A DNA stretch of 5,499 nt, from positions 1 to 5,499 of the forward strand of contig JALSHW010000038.1 in assembly GCA_026982035.1 (NCBI GenBank), written 5' to 3'. The translations under genes and the position numbers were made by a program. This document shows positions 1-5,181 of this stretch, in pieces; positions within the stretch are counted from its first letter, which is position 1, and every line of letters starts with the position of its first letter. The DNA is from Phycisphaerales bacterium. GTDB lineage: Bacteria; Planctomycetota; Phycisphaerae; Phycisphaerales; UBA1924. Under the pieces are notes generated by a model. The model saw only the letters and a list, made by a program, of their open reading frames with translations. It was not told where the DNA came from and searched no databases.

Positions 1-562
1 ACCACTCGGAGGCGTCCATCCCGAAAAATACGGCAACCAAAAAAACTGGTACGCAGGCGAACCCATCGCCTTTCGCCGCTCACCGCTCCGCGTCGATGTT
101 CAAATCCCAACCGACGACACCGGCGAGTCCACTTGGACACTCACCTTATTCATCATGCACCACAAGTCAGGTCGCCACAACGACTACTGGCGAGAAGCCG
201 AAGCCACTGGAACCCTTGAACTGATCAACACGGTTCTCAAAGAAACCCCAGACCGCCCCATCGTCATCCTCGGCGACTTCAACGCCGAACCCAACGCAGC
301 ATCCGTCCAAACCTATCTCAAGGCGGGCTTTGTGGATATCTTCGCCGATCATGCCAAATCCGACCAAATCCCGACCCATGAATCCGGAAGACGCATCGAC
401 CTGATCCTCGCCAATTCAGCCGCTTTGGAGCGAATGAACACCGAATCGGCCTTCGTCTATGGCACAGCCGCCCGCCCAAAGGGCACCAGCTGGCGAGACC
501 TCGACACCTTTGAGGGCTACGCCTCGGATCATTACCCCGTCAGCGTGGACATGACCAAATAG
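1..562 (+). CDS. Endonuclease/exonuclease/phosphatase (EEP) family hydrolase, 3' part only
   Basis: The reading frame is open from base 2 to a TAG stop at 560-562, giving 186 visible residues; the start lies upstream of the window. Motifs of the EEP (DNase I-like) fold appear in the usual order: HHKSG (about residues 53-57, the 'HLKS' strand), GDFNAEPN (from residue 91; D92 and N94 are the expected catalytic Asp and Asn), GRRIDLI (D133) and SDHYPV (D176-H177, the C-terminal Asp-His pair). Members are Mg-dependent phosphodiesterases acting on DNA, RNA, sphingomyelin, inositol phosphates or other phosphoesters, and the visible part does not settle the substrate. The N-terminal third, with the metal-binding Glu, is missing. 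The visible catalytic residues are intact, so the enzyme is probably active. An ATG at 155 lies inside the fold and is not the true start. No clear terminator follows. Confidence 0.88.
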   Translation, partial: PLGGVHPEKYGNQKNWYAGEPIAFRRSPLRVDVQIPTDDTGESTWTLTLFIMHHKSGRHNDYWREAEATGTLELINTVLKETPDRPIVILGDFNAEPNAASVQTYLKAGFVDIFADHAKSDQIPTHESGRRIDLILANSAALERMNTESAFVYGTAARPKGTSWRDLDTFEGYASDHYPVSVDMTK

Positions 563-622
563 AAGAATCAGGAGTTTTCGACCAACCCGCAACGGAATCA
601 CCCAATCTCTGATACACTGACG

Positions 623-672
623 GGATGGGCATTGGAGATTCCAGAAACCGTGTGTAGAATACTGGCCCATCC
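623..672. repeat. Inverted repeat with 8-bp arms in the 563-758 gap
   Basis: GGATGGGC at 623-630 is matched perfectly by GCCCATCC at 665-672, with 34 bases between. The arms are GC-rich enough to pair in RNA. No T-run follows, so it does not look like an intrinsic terminator of the upstream gene. It could be a structured leader, an operator-like site or chance. The rest of this 196-bp gap shows no gene. Confidence 0.3.
632..660 (+). promoter_or_regulatory. Candidate sigma70-type promoter for the small membrane protein gene
   Basis: TTGGAG (632-637) and TAGAAT (655-660) are separated by 17 bp; the -10 box matches TATAAT at 5 of 6 positions and the -35 box matches TTGACA at 3 of 6. Transcription would start near 667, leaving a leader of about 90 nt before the ATG at 759. 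The candidate lies inside the 623-672 inverted repeat. It is a match by eye only. Confidence 0.3.
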
Positions 673-728
673 AAACCAACCGGACCGGGCACAACTGGAT
701 ACTGACATGGGATCAACCGCATCGGCCA

Positions 729-743
729 AGACCCACGATTGAA
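729..743 (+). repeat. 15-base direct repeat, copy 1
   Basis: AGACCCACGATTGAA lies just upstream of the ribosome binding site of the 759 gene. It matches 14 of 15 bases with copy 2 at 1165-1179, in front of the next gene. The function is unknown and chance is not excluded. Confidence 0.35.
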
Positions 744-758
744 AATGAGGCAGGACGC

Positions 759-1139
759 ATGAGTGACATAAAACCGTGGCAAATCGTTGTGATTGTGGTC
801 GCGATCGCAGTGCTGGCATTCTCTGGATGGAGAATGATGACCGGCAACAAAATCGCCAAAGGCCCACAGGGCTACATGACCGTCGATGTCCTCACAGGCC
901 AATTATACCTAATCAAAAAGGGCAAAGCCAAAGGCATGCTCCTCCCCGCTCTCCACCCAGAAACCAAAGAACGCACACTCTTTCCAGTGGTCCAAAAAGA
1001 GGGCTCCGATGAATGGAAGCTCGATGCTGGATACGCCGAGTTTATGCCTGAGCAACTCCAAATCGAGGCCAAAATCGGCAAGGGGTATTCGATGGAATTC
1101 CTTGATACCGACCCAATTGTCCATGTTTTAATGAAATAA
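759..1139 (+). CDS. Small membrane-anchored protein of unknown function (126 aa)
   Basis: I do not recognise a named family. Residues about 8-24 (QIVVIVVAIAVLAFSGW) form one hydrophobic segment behind a short polar N-terminus, so the protein is probably anchored by its N-terminus with a soluble domain of about 100 residues. That domain holds a VDVLTGQLY stretch (43-50) and an ALHPETKERTLFPV stretch (64-77). The pattern 'V-TG--Y ... P---PET--RTL-PV' resembles small planctomycete proteins I recall near pseudopilin genes, but this is an impression, not a search result. The start is supported by GAGG (747-750) 8 nt upstream and an overlapping AGGA (752-755). The prepilin-like gene follows 97 bp downstream on the same strand, so a shared envelope role is possible. 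No cysteines or catalytic motif stand out. Confidence 0.72.
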   Translation: MSDIKPWQIVVIVVAIAVLAFSGWRMMTGNKIAKGPQGYMTVDVLTGQLYLIKKGKAKGMLLPALHPETKERTLFPVVQKEGSDEWKLDAGYAEFMPEQLQIEAKIGKGYSMEFLDTDPIVHVLMK

Positions 1140-1140
1140 T

Positions 1141-1161
1141 TTGTGTGCAGGACACAATTTT
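1141..1161. promoter_or_regulatory. Short palindrome followed by a T-run (weak terminator or operator)
   Basis: TTGTGT (1141-1146) and ACACAA (1152-1157) form a perfect 6-bp inverted repeat with a 5-base loop, directly after the TAA of the small membrane protein gene. TTTT follows (1158-1161). The stem is AT-rich and short and the T-run is only four bases, so termination would be weak or partial. It could equally be a repressor-type operator for the prepilin-like gene. With the leader that follows, it suggests that gene may be transcribed at least partly on its own. Confidence 0.3.
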
Positions 1162-1164
1162 GAT

Positions 1165-1179
1165 AGACTCACGATTGAA
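1165..1179 (+). repeat. 15-base direct repeat, copy 2
   Basis: AGACTCACGATTGAA differs from copy 1 (729-743) at one base. Here it lies 57 bases before the ATG of the prepilin-like gene, against 15 bases for copy 1, so the distance to the start is not conserved. Confidence 0.35.
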
Positions 1180-1236
1180 CGAAATACACAACACCACCAA
1201 CACGCTTACCCATCTCGCATACATAGGGAGATTGAC

Positions 1237-2313
1237 ATGAAACGCCAACCCAAGGCCTTTACCCTCATCGAACTGCTCGTGGTCATCGCGATCATCGCAC
1301 TTCTGATCGGCATCCTTCTCCCAGCCCTAGGCCAAGCCAGAGCAAGCGCACAAAATCTTGTGTGCAGTTCAACCATGAAAAGTTTGGCAACCCTCAACGC
1401 CCTCTACGCCGGCTCAAACCGAGAGTACTACTCCAGCCCGGTCAATGTTGGTGCCCGATATACCGGGCGCGTCGTTGTTCAAGGGGAAGGCCTCGTATTT
1501 GGCAGCACTGCTATGGAAGGCAACTCCACAGATATTACGCCAACCACAACCCAAGACTGGATTTCCCCCATTGTTGGTGATTCCGCAGGTCTTTCAACGA
1601 ACAGATCGCAACGAACCCGTGACATCTTCAACACCCTTGGTTGTGCCCGTGCAAATGTGTTTAACGACGCCCCCCACCGAGGTCAAGTCCCTGGCGATAT
1701 GAATGATTTTGAGATCATTGTTCAGGAAGGCATCAAACAGATCAGCTACTTGATGCCAAGCGGATTTGCGCATTTTCCTCAGTCTGATAGAGCATATGTA
1801 GCAGGGCTTGCCCAAAGAGTGCCAGGTGATATCGTGGTCGCTCCGGTGATAGGTGGCATGCTGTCGCATACAGGCAGTTCTCAACAACCCAGAGGGTTTC
1901 GTCACCGCATGGATCGTGTTGGGATCAGTGCCTCAAGTAAAATTATGTTCTCAGATGGGACACGCGTTTGGAGTGATGACAGGGGCTTAACCTTTGACCC
2001 GGCCACCAATCCAGGTTTCTACGGTTCTTTCACTTCCTCCTCTCCAATCTTTGAGGAATCGAGTGCCTATGGCCGCTCAAGCCGGCGGACTACAGGAACA
2101 AACAATATTGCCCTATCTTATCGCCACAGCGAAGCCATCAATACCGCCCGCTTTGACGGCTCAGTCAACTCGATGTCCCAGATCGAGTCTTACACCGATC
2201 CAAACCCATGGTTCCCCACCGGAACCACATGGAGTGGCAACACGAACACCGTCGAATCCGAGGCCTTCATGGAAGCCCAATCCAACGGCCGACCAAATCC
2301 GAAGATTCAATAA
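1237..2313 (+). CDS. Pseudopilin-like protein: prepilin N-terminus plus H-X9-DG domain (358 aa)
   Basis: The N-terminus is a type IV prepilin/type II secretion pseudopilin signal: basic leader MKRQPKA, then FTLIELLVVIAIIALL, with the conserved Glu at +5 of the mature form (E12) and a hydrophobic helix to about residue 28, followed by LPALGQAR. C43 in NLVCSSTMKSL and C136 sit where related planctomycete proteins usually have conserved cysteines. H297-SEAINTARF-D307-G308 is an exact H-X9-DG signature, the C-terminal mark of the large planctomycete/verrucomicrobial family of prepilin-type proteins (DUF1559-like). An FSDG at about 238-241 precedes it. By family knowledge a prepilin peptidase would cut after residue 7, leaving a membrane-anchored, exported protein; its precise role is unknown. 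The residue before the cut is Ala rather than the usual Gly. The start at 1237 is chosen for GGGAG (1226-1230) 6 nt upstream; the frame runs open to 1141, but that part encodes no plausible protein. Synonymous sites end in T or A more often than in the peptidase gene at 3368. Confidence 0.92.
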   Translation: MKRQPKAFTLIELLVVIAIIALLIGILLPALGQARASAQNLVCSSTMKSLATLNALYAGSNREYYSSPVNVGARYTGRVVVQGEGLVFGSTAMEGNSTDITPTTTQDWISPIVGDSAGLSTNRSQRTRDIFNTLGCARANVFNDAPHRGQVPGDMNDFEIIVQEGIKQISYLMPSGFAHFPQSDRAYVAGLAQRVPGDIVVAPVIGGMLSHTGSSQQPRGFRHRMDRVGISASSKIMFSDGTRVWSDDRGLTFDPATNPGFYGSFTSSSPIFEESSAYGRSSRRTTGTNNIALSYRHSEAINTARFDGSVNSMSQIESYTDPNPWFPTGTTWSGNTNTVESEAFMEAQSNGRPNPKIQ

Positions 2314-2339
2314 ACAGCCCGATAAATATCCAAACCAAT

Positions 2340-2367
2340 CACCCCTCGCGTTTGAGGGGTGTTTTTT
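2340..2367 (+). terminator. Rho-independent terminator after the prepilin-like gene
   Basis: CACCCCTC (2340-2347) and GAGGGGTG (2354-2361) form a perfect 8-bp stem with a 6-base loop, followed directly by TTTTTT (2362-2367). It lies 26 bp after the stop codon of the prepilin-like gene and should end that transcript. Confidence 0.9.
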
Positions 2368-2437
2368 GTTCGGGCAAAGGACGGGTTTGAGACCAAAAGT
2401 CCAAATTCTTCTTCACAGAAGCTTAAAAGTTCAAAAT

Positions 2438-2466
2438 TTGTCTCCGGCCATCGGGCAAACTATGGT
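2438..2466 (+). promoter_or_regulatory. Candidate sigma70-type promoter for the LTD/sorting-tail protein gene
   Basis: TTGTCT (2438-2443) and TATGGT (2461-2466) are 17 bp apart and match the consensus boxes at 8 of 12 positions. The site lies between a strong terminator and the gene, where a promoter is required. Transcription would start near 2473 and give a leader of about 130 nt. I see no obvious riboswitch or strong hairpin in that leader. Confidence 0.4.
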
Positions 2467-2606
2467 ACTATCAGTATTCGAAATCGACCGGAGTATGGGT
2501 GTTTCCGAAGTTCCTGACCTGTTCAGAGTCTCATCCATTCGCCGCAAGAATCGAACATTGTGTTCTTGAGAGTGAGAAGTATCACACACCAACTGGAGAG
2601 AAAAGA

Positions 2607-3260
2607 ATGAAACTGACAATCGCAATCGCCGCCCTCGCAGGCATCGCAACGGCCGCAAACGCTGGCATCACCATCAACGAAATCCTCGGCAACGGCCCAG
2701 GCAATGACTCCGAGTTCATCGAACTCTACAACACCACCGGCGCATCTGTTGACCTGACCGGCTGGAGCATCGAGCTCTGGGAATCAGACATCGACAACCC
2801 CAACTATGGCTCCGCCGACGCTGGCGCACCATACGCCCTTTCGGGTTCAATCGATGCAGGCGGGTACTTCACCATCGCCAACGCACAAGCCCAAGCACTG
2901 ATGGCTTTTACCGCCAACATGACCTTTGGCAACAACTCCATCGAAAACTCGTCATACACCGTGATCCTTCGTGACAACATGGGCAATGCCATTGAATCAC
3001 TCTTTATGACCGACGGCGACGCTGGCGATGCCGCCAACGATGCTGGCACTGGGATCATCGCAGATTCAACCGTCGGCCCTGACGGCACCTTCCTCCCAGC
3101 CGGCGCCTACCGCCTCGGTGATGGCAACGCATCATGGGGTATCCTCGCCTTCAGCCAGACTCCACCAAATGCGACTCCAGGTTCAGCCAATGTCCCAACT
3201 CCAGGTGCCCTCGCGCTCCTAGGCCTCGGTGGCCTAGCAACCGCTCGTCGTCGCCGCTAA
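2607..3260 (+). CDS. Secreted lamin-tail-domain protein with PEP-CTERM-like sorting tail (217 aa)
   Basis: Residues 1-19 are a Sec signal peptide (MKLTIAIAALAGIATAANA, cut likely after A17-N-A19). It leads straight into a lamin tail domain (LTD): ITINEILGNG, EFIELYNTTG and VDLTGWSIELWE are typical, with the domain reaching to about residue 125. The C-terminus has a proline/glycine motif (PTPG, 197-200), a short hydrophobic stretch (ALALLGLGGLATA) and a terminal RRRR. This is the three-part layout of PEP-CTERM signals, with PTP in place of PEP, as is common in Phycisphaerae. By family knowledge such tails are recognised by an exosortase-type enzyme and the protein is released or anchored at the cell surface; no exosortase gene lies in the window. 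LTDs outside the nucleus occur in secreted proteins and often in extracellular nucleases, but no enzyme domain is visible. GGAG (2595-2598), 8 nt upstream, fixes the start; the frame open from 2499 lacks a signal peptide at its front. Few basic residues precede the tail, so the mature domain is acidic. Confidence 0.9.
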   Translation: MKLTIAIAALAGIATAANAGITINEILGNGPGNDSEFIELYNTTGASVDLTGWSIELWESDIDNPNYGSADAGAPYALSGSIDAGGYFTIANAQAQALMAFTANMTFGNNSIENSSYTVILRDNMGNAIESLFMTDGDAGDAANDAGTGIIADSTVGPDGTFLPAGAYRLGDGNASWGILAFSQTPPNATPGSANVPTPGALALLGLGGLATARRRR

Positions 3261-3298
3261 TTTCTATAGCAACGACAGACGATCGATACAATCTTGAT

Positions 3299-3332
3299 CC
3301 CGCCGTCCATATTGGGCGGCGGGTTCTTTTTT
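3299..3332 (+). terminator. Rho-independent terminator after the LTD protein gene
   Basis: CCCGCCGTCC (3299-3308) pairs with GGGCGGCGGG (3314-3323), giving a 10-bp stem with one G-T pair and a 5-base loop, followed by TTCTTTTTT (3324-3332). This is a strong intrinsic terminator, 38 bp after the stop codon. It ends only 35 bp before the start codon of the downstream peptidase gene. Confidence 0.92.
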
Positions 3333-3367
3333 ACCTATGCTCAAAGACACACTTGGAGGATATCGAT

Positions 3368-4801
3368 ATGTCAACACAACAGGTACTCGACTGGCTCACT
3401 GAAAACGAAACCCAGTCCATCGAACGCTTCATCCAATGGCTCAAAATCCCATCCATCGGCACCGATCCAAAGCACGACCCCGACACCGCCAAAGCCGCCC
3501 AATGGGCCGCCGATCATCTCAAAGAATCCGGCTTCAGCGTCGAGCTCAAGTCCACCGGCACCAAAGACAACCCAGGCCAACCCATCGTCCTGGCAACCTC
3601 ACCCGGAGACGACGACTACACCGGCCCCCATGTCCTCTTCTATGGCCACTACGATGTCCAACCCGTCGATCCCGTCGAACTCTGGGATTCGCCACCCTTT
3701 GAACCCACACACCTCCCCGCAGACGACCACGCAGGCGAACGCATCGTCGCCCGCGGCGCCTGTGACGACAAAGGCCAAGTCCTCATGTTCCTCGAAGCCA
3801 TGCGCGGCTGGCACCAAACCACCGGAAAACCCGGAGGAGGCGTCCGCTACACCATCCTCCTCGAAGGCGAAGAAGAATCCGGCTCCGTCAACCTCGAACA
3901 GTTCGTAGACGACCACAAAGACACGCTCTCCAAAGCCGATGTCTGCCTCATCTCAGACACAGGAATGCTCGGACGCGGAAAACCCGCCATCACCTACGGC
4001 GTCCGAGGCCTGGCCTACATCGAAGTCACCCTCATCGGCCCAGACCAAGACCTCCACTCCGGACTCTGGGGCGGCAAAGTCCCCAACCCCATCAATGAAC
4101 TCACCAAAGTCCTCGCCCAACTCTGGGATCAAGACCGCCGAGTCACCATCCCCAACTTCTACGATGGTGTCCGCGAACTGACCGCCGCCGAACGCCAAGC
4201 ATGGCAAGAACTCGGCGTCGATCCCGTCGCCGCCCTCAAAGGCATCGGCCTCCCACCAGAAGCCAACATCGGCGAAAAAGGTTTCAACTCCATCGAACGC
4301 GAGTGGGCCCGTCCAACCTGCGACATCAACGGCATCATCGGCGGCTACACAGGCCCAGGCGCAAAGACCGTCATCGCGTCCAAAGCAAGCGCAAAACTCT
4401 CCTTCCGCTTAGTCGACGATCAAGATTCCGAAAAAATCGCCGCAGCCGCCATCCAATGGTTCAAAGACCGCACCCCTCCGGGCTGCACATGGGAATTCGA
4501 AAATCACGGCGGTGGGGCACCAGCAACCTGCGCCACCGAATCGACCCCATTGCAAGCCGCGTTCCGCGCCATCGAACGCGCCTGTGGCATCAAACCAGCC
4601 ATGATCAAATCCGGCGGCTCAATCCCCGTCGCCGGCTTGCTCAAAACAACCATCGGGCTGGAAACAATCTTTATGGGATTCGGGCTCGAAGACGACCGGG
4701 TTCATTCCCCCAATGAAAAATTTGAACTCGATTGCTTCCGAATGGGAGCCAAAAGTCACGCCGCTTTGGTCGAAGAACTCACCAACTCAACATCCGATTG
4801 A
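3368..4801 (+). CDS. M20-family zinc metallopeptidase, dipeptidase/carnosinase-like (477 aa)
   Basis: This is a complete M20 enzyme, closest in motif layout to the CNDP2/carnosinase-like dipeptidases, which cleave dipeptides or short peptides with two metal ions, usually in the cytoplasm. Expected residues are present: H94 (metal) and D96 in GHYDVQP; D133 (bridging) in CDDKG; E169 (general base) and E170 (metal) in EGEEESGS; D197 (metal) in ISDTG; H446 (metal) in RVHSPNE. H230 in QDLHSG matches the His that the lid domain supplies across the dimer interface, and GGSIP (416-420) is the conserved substrate-site loop. The lid/dimerisation domain is roughly residues 205-385. No signal peptide is seen. 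GGAGGA (3355-3360), 7 nt upstream, fixes the ATG at 3368; the frame is open upstream but only overlaps the LTD gene. Length is normal for the family. Substrate cannot be read from sequence; a deacylase acting on a related amide is the main alternative. Codons end strongly in C, unlike the prepilin-like gene. The last 46 bp overlap the minus-strand gene. Confidence 0.95.
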   Translation: MSTQQVLDWLTENETQSIERFIQWLKIPSIGTDPKHDPDTAKAAQWAADHLKESGFSVELKSTGTKDNPGQPIVLATSPGDDDYTGPHVLFYGHYDVQPVDPVELWDSPPFEPTHLPADDHAGERIVARGACDDKGQVLMFLEAMRGWHQTTGKPGGGVRYTILLEGEEESGSVNLEQFVDDHKDTLSKADVCLISDTGMLGRGKPAITYGVRGLAYIEVTLIGPDQDLHSGLWGGKVPNPINELTKVLAQLWDQDRRVTIPNFYDGVRELTAAERQAWQELGVDPVAALKGIGLPPEANIGEKGFNSIEREWARPTCDINGIIGGYTGPGAKTVIASKASAKLSFRLVDDQDSEKIAAAAIQWFKDRTPPGCTWEFENHGGGAPATCATESTPLQAAFRAIERACGIKPAMIKSGGSIPVAGLLKTTIGLETIFMGFGLEDDRVHSPNEKFELDCFRMGAKSHAALVEELTNSTSD

Positions 4802-5127
4802 TCTTCCGCTTCTGTCGGTGTTTCTTCAGATTCAGCCGGGAGTTCTGTGGCTTCAAGAACCGTTTCTGGGGCAATTTCGCCCTTCAGTTCGGCCAAGTGC
4901 AGCGTCTGTTGGTTTTGGAGAATCTCCACCCGGTTGCGCAAATCATGCAGGGTCGTCTCATGCCGAATCACATTCCCATACACCGAATACAGCGACAACA
5001 TGCATATTGCAGCCGCAATCACGGTAATCAGTATAATCATGGTCCCTGAATCGAGCATTGTGCTGATATGATCGGACGATTCATCGAGAAACTTGCGAAC
5101 CGTATGCAATATTGTTCGCCACGCCAT
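4756..5127 (-). CDS. Small membrane protein with coiled-coil and acidic tail, unknown function (123 aa)
   Basis: I do not recognise a family. From the ATG at 5127 the protein has an amphipathic N-terminus (about 1-28), one transmembrane segment (about 29-49, TMIILITVIAAAICMLSLY), a heptad-like stretch (about 53-83) and an acidic low-complexity tail (about 84-123, rich in Glu, Thr, Ser and Ala). This order makes biological sense, whereas the plus-strand frames over the same bases give no plausible protein, so I take the minus strand as coding. An in-frame GTG at 5136 would add three residues. The ribosome site is weak for both starts; a GGA lies a few bases before the ATG. The gene stops inside the 3' end of the peptidase gene (46-bp convergent overlap) and starts back to back with the exported-protein gene at 5182. 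The structure suggests an envelope or scaffold role, which is inference. Confidence 0.6.
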   Translation of the reverse strand: MAWRTILHTVRKFLDESSDHISTMLDSGTMIILITVIAAAICMLSLYSVYGNVIRHETTLHDLRNRVEILQNQQTLHLAELKGEIAPETVLEATELPAESEETPTEAEDQSDVELVSSSTKAA

Positions 5128-5166
5128 AGAATCCACACAGCGGCCGCTCGGATGGAACGGTTTAAC

Positions 5167-5172
5167 AGGAGG
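5167..5172 (+). promoter_or_regulatory. Strong ribosome binding site that favours a TTG start
   Basis: AGGAGG is a full Shine-Dalgarno core, 9 nt before the TTG at 5182. The in-frame ATG at 5152 lies upstream of it and has no comparable site, so this sequence decides the start of the last gene. Confidence 0.65.
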
Positions 5173-5181
5173 ACCCCCGAG

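Noticed and set aside
613..618. TACACT as a -10 box in the gap after the EEP gene
   Set aside because: No acceptable -35 box lies 16-18 bp upstream; the 632-660 pair is better.
1141..1236. Upstream extension of the prepilin-like gene to a TTG at 1141
   Set aside because: It would put 32 polar residues before the prepilin leader, lacks a ribosome site and overlaps the palindrome. The ATG at 1237 has GGGAG at the right distance.
1358..1367. TTGTGTGCAG repeats the sequence at 1141-1150
   Set aside because: A 10-base exact repeat is expected several times by chance in a window of this size, and this copy lies in codons for the conserved LVCS part of the prepilin-like protein.
2558..2585. TTGTGT and TATCAC as an alternative promoter closer to the LTD gene
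   Set aside because: It matches only 7 of 12 positions with 16-bp spacing and is weaker than the pair at 2438-2466.
3294..3908. Plus-strand open frame of 204 codons in another frame of the peptidase gene
   Set aside because: It is very rich in Ser, Pro and Thr, as expected from reading C-rich codons out of frame, and it overlaps a gene with every catalytic residue conserved.
4701..4717. Perfect hairpin TTCATT-CCCCC-AATGAA near the end of the peptidase gene
   Set aside because: It lies inside the codons of the conserved HSPNE metal-ligand motif, and neither strand has a T-run on its 3' side. It is best explained as coding sequence and not as a terminator for the minus-strand gene.
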